From positions 30,776-94,775 of the IMG/VR virus record IMGVR_UViG_3300022074_000013: a stretch of 64,000 nucleotides of DNA, one strand, 5' to 3'. This DNA is from a virus. Within the stretch, counting starts at the first letter, position 1. The number at the start of each line of letters is the position of its first letter. Below the pieces are notes generated by a model that was given only the letters and a program-made list of their open reading frames with translations, did not search any database and had not been told where the DNA came from. Positions 9,663 to 18,873 of the stretch are shown here, one piece after another. A program made the translations under genes and the position numbers.

Positions 9663-10529
9663 ATGCCAACTAACGTATTCTTTAACCATGCAGTTCAGAG
9701 TGAACAACATCTATATGAAGATTTAGTTGTTGAATCTCTTAGAATGTATGGACAAGAGACATTCTACTTACCAAGACAGATAGTTGAAACAGATACTATT
9801 TTTGACGAAGACGTGCAGTCCAAATTTGGTGACGCATACTCAGTAGAAATGTACATTGAAAACGCCGAAGGATTTGAGGGCGAAGGCGACCTCATGTCTA
9901 AATTTGGTGTAGAGATACGTGACCAAGCAACATTTGTTTTATCGGTAAGAAGTTGGGAAAGGTTTGTCGCCACAGACCAAAATTTAGCAACTAGTCTTAG
10001 ACCTAACGAAGGAGATTTAATTTATCTTCCTTTATCAGGTTCATTATTTGAAATTAAATTTGTAGAACACGAACAGCCTTTCTATCAAGTAGGTAAACTA
10101 TTTGTATTTAAACTACAGGCAGAACTATTTGAATACGCAGGTGAAGATTTTGATACTGGTTCAGACGCAGACTTTGTTGAGGCAGAACAAGCATACAGAG
10201 TTGACTTGAGAATGACCGCTGATGCATCACCACCAAGTCCATATACTCTTGGTGAAAATGTAACATTAAATGGAACTGTTGTAGGTGAGGTTGTTGGATT
10301 TAGAGCTGACATAGCACCTGGCCAATTAGAAGTAATACACGTAACTACTACATTTAAAGTTGGTGATACTATTGTTGGTGCAAGTTCGGGTACTTCAAGA
10401 GTTATCAATAGTATAGAAGATGTGATATCTATGTCTCAGGACGGAAATGCTCAGAACTTAGACTTTGAAGGTAAAGCAGATAACTATCTAGACTTCTCAG
10501 AAACGAATCCATTTGGTGAGGTTACATAA
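9663..10529 (+). CDS. 14: Neck protein gp14
   Basis: 288 residues. The start PTNVFFNHAVQSEQHLYEDLVVE and the GQETFYLPRQIVETD segment are signature T4-like gp14. With gp13 it makes the head-tail connector. A C-terminal region (about 185-255) with repeated Gly/Val/Thr strands (GTVVGEVVGF, VGDTIVGASSGTSRVI) looks like an inserted beta domain. The stop overlaps the first base of gene 15. Confidence 0.92.
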   Translation: MPTNVFFNHAVQSEQHLYEDLVVESLRMYGQETFYLPRQIVETDTIFDEDVQSKFGDAYSVEMYIENAEGFEGEGDLMSKFGVEIRDQATFVLSVRSWERFVATDQNLATSLRPNEGDLIYLPLSGSLFEIKFVEHEQPFYQVGKLFVFKLQAELFEYAGEDFDTGSDADFVEAEQAYRVDLRMTADASPPSPYTLGENVTLNGTVVGEVVGFRADIAPGQLEVIHVTTTFKVGDTIVGASSGTSRVINSIEDVISMSQDGNAQNLDFEGKADNYLDFSETNPFGEVT

Positions 10530-11575
10530 TGTTTGGTACACGTTTTTATAACGAAACAATGAAACGAGCAGTTTCAATATTTGGAACTTTGTTCAATAAC
10601 ATTGACGTTGCTGATATTAAAACAGACGGAACTGTTTTGAATATAAGAAAGGTTCCCATAAGTTATGGCCCAAAAGCAAAGTTTCTTGCGAGACTTCAAA
10701 ACGAAACAAATCTGAATGACGGAAACAGAACTGCTATCTCATTACCTAGAATAGCATTTGAAATTTCAGGTATCGAATACGATACGTCTAGACAAAACAA
10801 TAAACTAATTAGAAATACTAAGAATACTCAAGAGACTGATAAAGTCAATCGTAGGTTTCAATATGCACCTGCACCATATAATATAAACTTTACATTGTCT
10901 GTAATGGCAAACAAGATGAATGACGCATTACAGATAGTAGAACAGATACTTCCATATTTTCAACCCGATTACACAGTCACCATGAAAATGATAGACGATA
11001 TGTCTGATAATAGAGACGTTCCTGTCATTTTAAATTCAGTATCGTTTGAAGATACTTATCAAGGTGGTTTCGAGGAAAGACGTACAATTACATATGACTT
11101 AGAATTTCAAATGCAGTTATACTTTTTTGGCCCTGTTTATCAAGGTAAGATTATTAAAAACGTTATCGAAAGAGATTACATTGGTGACGGTAATACAGGA
11201 TTTACATCTTCCGAAATAACTAGCGCAGGTCTTGTAAAAGAAGTTAAAAGTTATGAACCTGCATTTGAAAATAGAACTAACAATGCGGTTTCAAATTCTT
11301 CAACAGTTACATTTACAACAGCACTAGACGCTGATATAAGTGTAGGAGACGAAGTATTTGGAACTGGAAATACAACTAATCCAACTATAAGTAGTATTGC
11401 AACTGATAAACTAAGTATGGTTCTTAGTGCAAATATTACTCTTGACGCAAACAAGAGTTTGAAATTTGTTGGTTCAGTAAATACTAATGATACGTTTGTA
11501 GTAGCGGAAACAGTTTCATTCTATGACGATGGAACAAACAAAACCTACACAGACAACTTAACAGATGATGCATAA
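10529..11575 (+). CDS. 15: Tail sheath stabiliser and completion protein gp15
   Basis: 348 residues. The FGTRFYNETMKRAVSIFGTLFN opening, VPISYGPKAKFLARL and the YDLEFQMQLYFFGPV segment match T4-like gp15, which caps the tail and joins it to the neck. It is longer than T4 gp15: a C-terminal extension (about residues 235-345) of Thr/Ser/Val-rich strands resembles the insert in gp14 here. Both could be added surface domains. Confidence 0.92.
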   Translation: MFGTRFYNETMKRAVSIFGTLFNNIDVADIKTDGTVLNIRKVPISYGPKAKFLARLQNETNLNDGNRTAISLPRIAFEISGIEYDTSRQNNKLIRNTKNTQETDKVNRRFQYAPAPYNINFTLSVMANKMNDALQIVEQILPYFQPDYTVTMKMIDDMSDNRDVPVILNSVSFEDTYQGGFEERRTITYDLEFQMQLYFFGPVYQGKIIKNVIERDYIGDGNTGFTSSEITSAGLVKEVKSYEPAFENRTNNAVSNSSTVTFTTALDADISVGDEVFGTGNTTNPTISSIATDKLSMVLSANITLDANKSLKFVGSVNTNDTFVVAETVSFYDDGTNKTYTDNLTDDA

Positions 11576-11577
11576 TT

Positions 11578-11991
11578 ATGACAAAAAAAGTAGACGAAAA
11601 GTTAAACGACTTGCTCGATATTAACACCTCTTTAAAAAAAGAAACCAAAGCGGTTCCTGTGATTCGACCTGATAAAGAGCAGAACATAGAGACTGACTAC
11701 AGGTATGCGAGAGAACACCTCTACGACCTCATAGAACGAGGCCAAGACGCAATTGACGGTATCCTAGACCTATCTAAAGAGACAGAACACCCACGTGCCT
11801 ACGAGGTTGCAGGACAGTTAATTAAGACTGTAGGGGAAACTGCAGAGAAACTTATAGACCTTCAAAGTAAAATGAAGAAACTAGAACAAGACGATACTAA
11901 AATCAGAGACCAACATAATCATTTATACGTGGGGTCAACCAGTGAACTACAAAAGTTCCTAAAGAAAAATAATGGTACAAGCGAAGAATGA
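11578..11991 (+). CDS. 16: Terminase small subunit gp16
   Basis: 137 residues, strongly helical. DYRYAREHLYDLIERGQDAIDGILDLSKE, then PRAYEVAGQLIKTVGETAEKLIDLQ, is the conserved gp16 coiled-coil core. gp16 regulates the packaging ATPase and recognises the DNA concatemer. It overlaps gene 17 by 20 bases, as is usual for a coupled terminase pair. Confidence 0.92.
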   Translation: MTKKVDEKLNDLLDINTSLKKETKAVPVIRPDKEQNIETDYRYAREHLYDLIERGQDAIDGILDLSKETEHPRAYEVAGQLIKTVGETAEKLIDLQSKMKKLEQDDTKIRDQHNHLYVGSTSELQKFLKKNNGTSEE

Positions 11992-13573
11992 AGGTTATCT
12001 AGGCAACACGCAAATTAAACGTGTTGGTATAGAAACCAAATATACAGAAGAAGAGTTAGCGGAATACATGAAGTGTTCCAAAGACCCATGCCATTTTATT
12101 GAACAATACACACAGATTATCTCTCTTGACGAAGGTATGGTTCCATTCAAACTTCGTGGATATCAGGATAAACTAATTCAACATTACGACAGTAATAGAT
12201 TCAGTGTCGTACTTGCAAGTAGACAGAGTGGTAAATCAATCACCTCATGTGCATATCTATTGTGGTTCTTATTGTTCCACCCCGAAGTAACTGTAGCTGT
12301 ACTTGCAAACAAAGGTGCGATTGCGAGAGAAATGATAGCACGTATCGTAACTATGTTAGAGTCTGTTCCATTTTTCTTACAGCCAGGCGTAAAGATTTTA
12401 AACAAAGGTAATATAGAGTTTGGTAACGATAGTAAGGTTGTTGCAGCTGCAACTTCCAGTAGTAGTATCCGTGGACTCTCAATAAATATGTTGTACCTTG
12501 ATGAGTTTGCATTCGTAGACGATGCAGAGACATTCTATACTGCAACATATCCCGTTATTACATCAGGTAAAGATTCAAAGGTTATTATTACTTCCACTGC
12601 AAACGGTGTGGGTAATATGTTTCATAAAATATACGAGAGTGCAGTACATGGACAATCAGAATACAAAGACTTCACAATTAACTGGTATGACGTGCCAGGC
12701 AGAGACGAAGCATGGAAAGAACAAACAATTGCAAACACCTCAGAAGCACAGTTTGAACAAGAGTACGGAAACTCGTTTTTGGGAACTGGTAACACTCTCA
12801 TTAACTCGAATACTTTACTTGGGTTAAAAGCATATGACCCTGAATGGTCAAAAGAAGAATTCTACATGTATGAAAAACCCATAGAAGGTCACCAATATGT
12901 TATGTGTTGTGACGTTGCGAAAGGGAGAGGTATCGACTTCTCAACGTTTAGTATCTTTGACGTATCTTCTAAACCATTCAAACAAGTTGCGACATTTAGA
13001 AACTCTTTAATATCACCATTATTGTTTCCCGATTTGATTGCAAAGTATGGTAAAGCATATAATGACGCAACTGTTATCATAGAAAACAATAATGAAGGAA
13101 GTATTGTTGCGTCACAATTGCATTATGATTTAGAATATCCTAATGTTTTCGTACAAGGACAACTAAAAGCAGAAGATATTGGTGTAACAATGTCTAGAAA
13201 AATCAAAAGAATTGGTTGTTCTACATTAAAAGAACTATTAGAAGAAGATAGATTGCAATTATTAGACAGATGGACTATCACTGAGCTCATGACTTTTGTA
13301 AATAAGGGTAGAAGCTTTGAGGCTGATAGAGGTTATCATGACGATATGGTAATGACATGTGTACTATTTTCATGGTTTGTAACTACAGATTACTTCTATC
13401 ATTTAACAAATTATCAAGTCAAAGAGTTGTTATATTCTGAACAGCAGAAACTTATTGAAGAGGATATGTTACCTGCAGGGATTTTCGGGGACAGACCGAT
13501 AGAAGAAGAGTCTTTTGTAGATAGTTCAGGGGATAGGTGGTTTGCTGACCCGTTAGACAATATAAAGTTATAA
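11972..13573 (+). CDS. 17: Terminase large subunit gp17 (packaging ATPase/nuclease)
   Basis: 533 residues. The ATPase has Walker A ASRQSGKS (about residue 88) and Walker B MLYLDEFAFVDD (about 176). The coupling motif is IITSTANG. The C-terminal RNase H-like headful nuclease begins with CCDVAKGRGIDFST and has later acidic residues in a VIIENNNEG strand and a YHDDMVM motif. It drives DNA into the prohead and cuts the concatemer. The stop overlaps the late promoter of gene 18. Confidence 0.95.
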   Translation: MVQAKNEGYLGNTQIKRVGIETKYTEEELAEYMKCSKDPCHFIEQYTQIISLDEGMVPFKLRGYQDKLIQHYDSNRFSVVLASRQSGKSITSCAYLLWFLLFHPEVTVAVLANKGAIAREMIARIVTMLESVPFFLQPGVKILNKGNIEFGNDSKVVAAATSSSSIRGLSINMLYLDEFAFVDDAETFYTATYPVITSGKDSKVIITSTANGVGNMFHKIYESAVHGQSEYKDFTINWYDVPGRDEAWKEQTIANTSEAQFEQEYGNSFLGTGNTLINSNTLLGLKAYDPEWSKEEFYMYEKPIEGHQYVMCCDVAKGRGIDFSTFSIFDVSSKPFKQVATFRNSLISPLLFPDLIAKYGKAYNDATVIIENNNEGSIVASQLHYDLEYPNVFVQGQLKAEDIGVTMSRKIKRIGCSTLKELLEEDRLQLLDRWTITELMTFVNKGRSFEADRGYHDDMVMTCVLFSWFVTTDYFYHLTNYQVKELLYSEQQKLIEEDMLPAGIFGDRPIEEESFVDSSGDRWFADPLDNIKL

Positions 13574-13576
13574 ATA
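13569..13576 (+). promoter_or_regulatory. Late promoter of the tail sheath gene
   Basis: A perfect TATAAATA. It is followed by a leader with a strong AACAGGAGAAAAA ribosome site before the ATG at 13616. The leader resembles that of gene 22 (TATAAATAAAA-AGTAAAC...AACAGGAGAAAAA), so the two highly expressed genes share one leader type. Confidence 0.8.
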
Positions 13577-13615
13577 AAACAGTAAACAACTTTTGACATT
13601 AACAGGAGAAAAAGT

Positions 13616-15646
13616 ATGGCATTTCAAGTATCACCAGGCGTACAGGTTAAAGAGATTGACCTTACAAATGTTGTGCCTGCAGTATCCAGTACAACTGGTG
13701 CTTTCGCAGGGACATTCCAATGGGGCCCTGTTGATGAAGTAGTAACAATTTCAGACCAAAAGGGACTAGTAGAGAATTTTCACGAACCTGCTAACACCAA
13801 CGGAGCTGCAGAGGACTACTATTCAGCTGAAGGATTTTTAAGATATGGTTCTTCTCTAAGAGTAGTTAGAATAAACTCTACAGGATTGTTTAGTGCGAAT
13901 TCAGCTGGACATGGTTCAACGCTAATAAAGAATAGTGACGAATATGTTCAATCTTACCAAAGTGGTGCCTTATCAGGTACAGCAGGAAGGTGGGTAGCCC
14001 GTCACGCAGGAGTTTTAGGAAACTCCTTAAAAGTATCTGTTTGTTCAACAGCAACTGCCTTCGAGACAGACAACGCTGGAACATCTACAGGAAATAACGC
14101 AGTTGGAGCGCTTTCAATAACAGGTGTTGCAAACGCAACTACATTGTTTAGAGTAAGAGATATTATCACATTTGATAATCACTTAGGACAAGAATACAGA
14201 ATTACCGCAAGTTCAGGTACAACTCTTACTATTGAAGCAATTAACCAACCTGCAAACACAGGATTAACAACAGCAGTTGACGGTTCAAGTACACCAGTCA
14301 ATATAAACAGGAAATGGGAGTTCCATTCTTTCTTTGATAAAGCTCCAGGCACTTCCGCATCTGCAGCTGCTGTCGGTGCATCATTAGACGAATGTCACGT
14401 AGTAGTAAGTGACGAAGACGGTGTGTGGAGTGGAACTCAAAACGAAGTTCTAGAAACATTCGGTTTCGTATCACTTGCAAGTGACGCTAAAGACGCTCAA
14501 GGTGCATCAAACTACTACAGAGACGTAATTGAAAGAAAATCAACATACGTATACTGGGCAGGTCACTCTACAGGAGATGACGGTTCACCAGTAACTGGTA
14601 CTCACGATAGTGGTAATGAACACAGAACATTAGCAGAATCTTTATCAGATGGTTTCGGTGTAATGACTCTTCCAGTAAATGACACACTTTCAGGTGGTTC
14701 AAATGGTAGAATGCCAACAGCCGCTGAGAAGTTCGGTGCATGGTCAACACACTTCGGTGACGCTGAAACAGTAGATATCTCATTCTTAATCGTAGGTTCT
14801 TCAAGAACTGATAACGGTTCGGGAACAGAACAAGATATCTTAACAGATTGGACAACTTTAACAAACCAAGCGATTCTTCTTTGTGAATCTAGAAAAGATT
14901 GTATGGCAATCGTATCACCAAGAAAGAATGACGTAGTTGGAGTTTCCTCAGAATCAACACAATCCGCAAATGTAATTGCCTCCGCTAATACTGCAACAAG
15001 TTCTTCTTATTCAGTTATGGATAGTGGTTGGTTATACATTTACGAAAGATATAACGACAAATACTGTTGGATTCCAGGCAATGGACATACTGCAGGTCTA
15101 ATGGCAAGAAGTGACTTATTAAGAGACCCATGGTTCTCACCTGCTGGTTTCTCAAGAGGTCAATACTTAGGTGTAACTAAACTTGCATTTAATCCTTCAC
15201 AATCGTCTAGAGACGACTTATACAGTGCAAGGGTTAACCCAATTGTTACATTCCCAGGCCAAGGAACAGTCCTATTTGGTGACAAAACTATGTTATCAAC
15301 ACCTTCTGCATTCGATAGAATCAATGTAAGAAGATTGTTCATAGTCCTAGAAAAGGCAATCGCAACTGCCGCTAAAGCACAACTCTTTGAATTCAATGAC
15401 GCATTCACAAGAGCACAGTTTAGAGCTGCTGTAGAACCTTTCTTAAGAGACGTGAAGAACAGACGTGGTCTTGTAGATTTCCAAGTATTATGTGACGAAA
15501 CAAACAACACTGATAGTGTTATCGATAGAAATGAATTTGTATGTTCTATCTTCGTTAAACCTAACAGGTCGATTAACTTCATTACATTGAACTTTGTTGC
15601 CGCTAGAAGTGGTGTAGAGTTTAGTGAATTATACGGTGCAGTCTAA
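13616..15646 (+). CDS. 18: Tail sheath protein gp18
   Basis: 676 residues, the size of T4 gp18. It opens with FQVSPGVQVKEIDLTNVVPAVSSTTGAFAG, the conserved sheath start. The conserved C-terminal domain includes ISFLIVGSS, YNDKYCWIPGNGHTAGLMAR, RINVRRLFIVLEKAI and a FINFITLNFVAARSGVEFSE type end. It polymerises around the gp19 tube and contracts on infection. It has its own late promoter. Confidence 0.95.
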   Translation: MAFQVSPGVQVKEIDLTNVVPAVSSTTGAFAGTFQWGPVDEVVTISDQKGLVENFHEPANTNGAAEDYYSAEGFLRYGSSLRVVRINSTGLFSANSAGHGSTLIKNSDEYVQSYQSGALSGTAGRWVARHAGVLGNSLKVSVCSTATAFETDNAGTSTGNNAVGALSITGVANATTLFRVRDIITFDNHLGQEYRITASSGTTLTIEAINQPANTGLTTAVDGSSTPVNINRKWEFHSFFDKAPGTSASAAAVGASLDECHVVVSDEDGVWSGTQNEVLETFGFVSLASDAKDAQGASNYYRDVIERKSTYVYWAGHSTGDDGSPVTGTHDSGNEHRTLAESLSDGFGVMTLPVNDTLSGGSNGRMPTAAEKFGAWSTHFGDAETVDISFLIVGSSRTDNGSGTEQDILTDWTTLTNQAILLCESRKDCMAIVSPRKNDVVGVSSESTQSANVIASANTATSSSYSVMDSGWLYIYERYNDKYCWIPGNGHTAGLMARSDLLRDPWFSPAGFSRGQYLGVTKLAFNPSQSSRDDLYSARVNPIVTFPGQGTVLFGDKTMLSTPSAFDRINVRRLFIVLEKAIATAAKAQLFEFNDAFTRAQFRAAVEPFLRDVKNRRGLVDFQVLCDETNNTDSVIDRNEFVCSIFVKPNRSINFITLNFVAARSGVEFSELYGAV

Positions 15647-15657
15647 GGGAGAAATAA

Positions 15658-16155
15658 ATGGCAACAATAGATGAATTTAAAGCGCAACTAATCGCTGGTG
15701 GCCCTAGAGCTAATAGGTTCCGAGTCTTCATACCTAGAACAGGTAATAAGATAGAGTTTCTATGTCAAGCTGCTCAGATTCCCGCTATGACTGTCGGTCA
15801 GGTCACAGTTCCATTCAGAGGAATGAACTTGAAACTTGCTGGAGACAGAACCTTTGAACCATGGGCAGTTACTGTAATCAACGATGTTGAATTCAGTGTA
15901 AGAAATGCCCTAGAATCATGGCAGTTGGATATCAGTCAGTTAGACTCAGGTATCGGTGCGATTAATAACGATTACTTGTTATCACGAGCATTCGTTGAAC
16001 AGTTAAACAAAGATGACTCAGTCCTTGCGAGATACGAATTCTTCAATATGTTCCCTCAAAATATCGGTGGTATTGAACTGAATATGGGAACTGCTGACGA
16101 AGTTGAAACTTTTGAAGTTTCATTTGACTATTCTCACTGGGAAAGAGTTATTTAA
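15658..16155 (+). CDS. 19: Tail tube protein gp19
   Basis: 165 residues, close to T4 gp19 (163). ANRFRVFIPRTGNKIEFLCQAAQIP, VTVPFRGMNLKLAGDRTFEPW and the ending ETFEVSFDYSHWER are the tube fold signature. It forms the inner tail tube. GGGAG precedes the ATG. A second protein of the same fold lies at 21892. Confidence 0.95.
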   Translation: MATIDEFKAQLIAGGPRANRFRVFIPRTGNKIEFLCQAAQIPAMTVGQVTVPFRGMNLKLAGDRTFEPWAVTVINDVEFSVRNALESWQLDISQLDSGIGAINNDYLLSRAFVEQLNKDDSVLARYEFFNMFPQNIGGIELNMGTADEVETFEVSFDYSHWERVI

Positions 16156-16184
16156 TTAAAGTGAAATACACCCTTTTAGGGGAG

Positions 16185-16192
16185 TATAAATA
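16185..16192 (+). promoter_or_regulatory. Late promoter 5 bases before the portal start codon
   Basis: TATAAATA ends 5 bases before the ATG at 16198, so the predicted transcript begins at the start codon. A GGGGAG lies upstream of the box (16179-16184), usable only by read-through RNA and rather far from the ATG. Confidence 0.65.
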
Positions 16193-16197
16193 TTAGT

Positions 16198-17733
16198 ATG
16201 GAAATTTTTGGGTTTGAAATATCCCGTAAAAAGGATGAACTACGAAGCATAGAGGTGTCTAAGGCACCTTCCTTCGTCCCCCCTGTTGAAGATGACGGTA
16301 CACCCGTCATTCAACAACAACCAGGCGGGTTCATATCAGGTGGAGCATATGGTTCCTACATTGATATGGAAGGTGGTATCAAGAATGAGGTTGGTCTCAT
16401 TACAAGATACCGTGAAATATCTCTAATCCCTGAGTGTGACTCAGCGATTGAAGATATTGTTAATGAGTGTATTACATCGGATTCTCAAGACAAGATTGTA
16501 TCACTCGACCTCAGAAACGTAAAACTTTCTGATAGTATCAAAAACAAGATACATGACGAGTTTAATCATATTCTTGCCTTAATGAAGTTCAATCAGAACT
16601 CTCACGAATTATTCCGAAAATGGTACATAGATGGAAGGATATACTTCCATAAGGTCGTTGACGGCAAACGTCCGAAAGCAGGTATTGTAGACCTAAGAAA
16701 CATTGACCCACTTAAAATTAAGAAGGTCAGAAATGTAATCAAAGGTAAATCGGACAAAGCAGGTGTTGACGTAATAAAACAAGTTGAAGAATTTTTTGTC
16801 TTCAACGATAAAGGTTTTGATAAATCTTCAGCGAATGACGGAACGTCCGTGAAGATTGCTCCCGAAGCAGTATCATATACTACATCGGGTTTATTAGACT
16901 ACACAAAGAACGTAGTCATTGGGTATCTTCATAAAGCATTGAAGACTGCAAACCAGTTATCAATGATGGAAGACGCACTAGTTATCTATAGGATATCACG
17001 TGCACCCGAAAGAAGGATTTTCTACATTGACGTAGGTAACCTTCCAAAGGCAAAAGCAGAACAGTATTTGTCTGAGGTTATGAACAAGTATAGAAATAAA
17101 CTTGTTTACAATGCAGACACAGGTGAAATCAAAGATGATAGAAAACATATGTCTATGTTGGAAGATTTTTGGTTACCTAGGAGAGAAGGTGGACGTGGGA
17201 CAGAGATAACAACTTTGCCAGGCGGACAAAATCTCTCGGAGATAGAAGACATTGAATACTTTAAGTCGAAGTTATACAAGAGTTTAAGTATTCCAGCTTC
17301 TAGAATGGAAGCAGACGCAGGATTCAATTTGGGACGTGCGTCCGAAATCCAAAGAGATGAACTTAAGTTTAATAAGTTCACGAATAGACTTCAAAAGAAG
17401 TTTAGTAGAGTATTTGTTGACGTTTTAAGAACTCAATTGATACTAAAAGAAATTGTAAGTGGCGAAGAATTTGACAAAATGGTCAAAGACTTCGTACAGT
17501 TTGATTATGCTAGCGATAACCACTTCGCAGAGTTGAAAGACGCTGAAATTATGCGTGAGAGACTTGAGACTTTATCAACCGTAGACGAGTATGTTGGTAA
17601 GTATTATTCTCAGGAGTTTGTACGTAAGAATATCTTAATGCAAACAGAAGAAGAAATGAAACTTATGGACAAACAAATGGAAGACGAGGGTGGAGACGAA
17701 GAAGGTGGTGACGATGAATTTGGGGGATTTTAA
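16198..17733 (+). CDS. 20: Portal vertex protein gp20
   Basis: 511 residues. GLITRYREISLIPECDSAIEDIVNE, LKIKKVRNVIKG, RISRAPERRIFYIDVGNLPKAKAEQYL and a DFWLPRREGGRGTEITTLPGG segment are hallmark gp20. It forms the dodecameric DNA channel, the nucleus for prohead assembly and the docking site of the terminase. The acidic C-terminal tail (DEGGDEEGGDDEFGGF) is usual. Confidence 0.95.
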   Translation: MEIFGFEISRKKDELRSIEVSKAPSFVPPVEDDGTPVIQQQPGGFISGGAYGSYIDMEGGIKNEVGLITRYREISLIPECDSAIEDIVNECITSDSQDKIVSLDLRNVKLSDSIKNKIHDEFNHILALMKFNQNSHELFRKWYIDGRIYFHKVVDGKRPKAGIVDLRNIDPLKIKKVRNVIKGKSDKAGVDVIKQVEEFFVFNDKGFDKSSANDGTSVKIAPEAVSYTTSGLLDYTKNVVIGYLHKALKTANQLSMMEDALVIYRISRAPERRIFYIDVGNLPKAKAEQYLSEVMNKYRNKLVYNADTGEIKDDRKHMSMLEDFWLPRREGGRGTEITTLPGGQNLSEIEDIEYFKSKLYKSLSIPASRMEADAGFNLGRASEIQRDELKFNKFTNRLQKKFSRVFVDVLRTQLILKEIVSGEEFDKMVKDFVQFDYASDNHFAELKDAEIMRERLETLSTVDEYVGKYYSQEFVRKNILMQTEEEMKLMDKQMEDEGGDEEGGDDEFGGF

Positions 17734-17736
17734 TAA

Positions 17737-17916
17737 ATGACTGAAATAGCAAAAAAGATAGTTGACGAAATAGAACAAGGTAAGTTGCAAGACGCTAAGG
17801 ATTCTATTTTTGACGGCATTAAAGAGAAAGCTGCCCAAGCAGTGGACATGAAGAGAGTGGAAGCAACGGTTGATTGGATGAAAAATGAACCTGAAGCTAC
17901 AGCAGAGGAAGAGTAA
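17737..17916 (+). CDS. 67: Small prohead core protein, gp67-like
   Basis: 59 residues starting 3 bases after the portal stop. The frame reads MTEIAKKIVDEIEQGKLQDAK and ends NEPEATAEEE, helical and acidic at the C-terminus. Size, charge and position between 20 and 21 match the T4 gene 67 prohead core protein. The assignment rests mainly on synteny. The next ATG directly abuts its stop. Confidence 0.65.
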   Translation: MTEIAKKIVDEIEQGKLQDAKDSIFDGIKEKAAQAVDMKRVEATVDWMKNEPEATAEEE

Positions 17917-18213
17917 ATGAAATCTTTTGCATCTATATCAAGAGAACTTTATGAGGCGAAATTTAAGTTGCCTAAAAAACATAAAGAACTTAAAGTAGAT
18001 ACAATGAAAACTGGTGGAAAGACCTACAACATTACCTATAGTAAAATGGGTAAAGACATTTACGCATTCGTTAATAATAATGAAACAGGGCCTTACAAGG
18101 ACTTGAAGGACGCAGAAAAATCTGTGAAGGAATTATCCAAACTCTTTAAACAAATGAATTTTGAAGGGGTAACAGAAGAGGAAATTTTCAATGAAATTAA
18201 TTTCAGAGTATAA
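17917..18213 (+). CDS. 68: Prohead core protein, gp68-like
   Basis: 98 residues, Lys-rich, with KTYNITYSKMGKDIYAFVNNN and a following amphipathic helix. In T4 the order is 20-67-68-21, and this gene occupies the 68 position with about the right size. I see no motif that proves it. The N-terminal KSFASISRELYEAKFKLPKK could include a prohead protease cleavage region. It overlaps gene 21 by 23 bases. Confidence 0.55.
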   Translation: MKSFASISRELYEAKFKLPKKHKELKVDTMKTGGKTYNITYSKMGKDIYAFVNNNETGPYKDLKDAEKSVKELSKLFKQMNFEGVTEEEIFNEINFRV

Positions 18214-18835
18214 CGAAGCAAAACCATTAATCGAATCAAAAGAAAATGGTAAAAAAGATTACTTTATCGAAGGTGTCTTTATGCAAGCAGACATAAAGAA
18301 TCGTAACGGAAGAATCTATCCCAAAGAAATCATGGCAAAAGAAGTCAATCGTTACGTAAAAGAATTCGTAAACGAACAAAGAGCATTCGGTGAGTTAGGA
18401 CACCCCGAAGGGCCAACAATCAATTTAGACAAAGTATCCCACATGATTACCGAACTTCACGAAGACGGTAGTAATTGGGTAGGTAAAGCAAAAATTTTGA
18501 GCACTCCAAATGGTGAGATTGTAAAAAATCTTATCAATGACGGTGCAAAACTAGGTGTCTCTTCAAGAGGACTTGGTTCATTAGAACAAAAATCAGACGC
18601 ACAGTATGTGAAGTCGGACTTTCAACTTGCAACTGCAGGTGATATTGTCGCAGACCCTTCAGCGCCAGATGCCTTCGTAGACGGTATCATGGAAGGTGTT
18701 GAGTGGATTATGGACAATGGAATCCTAAAAAGACAAGAAATGGAGTCTATGAGAGAAGTTTTAAAGAACGAAAAGCAGGTTAGACTTGAAGAAACAAAAA
18801 TTAATTTATGGAAAACGTTCGTTAAGAACTTATAA
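18191..18835 (+). CDS. 21: Prohead core scaffold protease gp21
   Basis: 214 residues, like T4 gp21 (212). Conserved blocks are KNRNGRIYPKEIMAKEVNRY, FGELGHPEGPTINLDKVSHMI with the catalytic His, GVSSRGLGS with the catalytic Ser, and DIVADPSAPDAFVDGIMEG. It cleaves scaffold and capsid proteins during maturation. It is coupled to the upstream gene by overlap. Confidence 0.95.
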   Translation: MKLISEYNEAKPLIESKENGKKDYFIEGVFMQADIKNRNGRIYPKEIMAKEVNRYVKEFVNEQRAFGELGHPEGPTINLDKVSHMITELHEDGSNWVGKAKILSTPNGEIVKNLINDGAKLGVSSRGLGSLEQKSDAQYVKSDFQLATAGDIVADPSAPDAFVDGIMEGVEWIMDNGILKRQEMESMREVLKNEKQVRLEETKINLWKTFVKNL

Positions 18836-18837
18836 CA

Positions 18838-18845
18838 TATAAATA
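18838..18845 (+). promoter_or_regulatory. Late promoter of scaffold gene 22
   Basis: A perfect TATAAATA just after the gene 21 stop. It is followed by AGTAAAC and AACAGGAGAAAAA before the ATG at 18874, the same leader type as gene 18. Confidence 0.8.
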
Positions 18846-18873
18846 AAAAAGTAAACTCAAACAGGAGAAAAAT

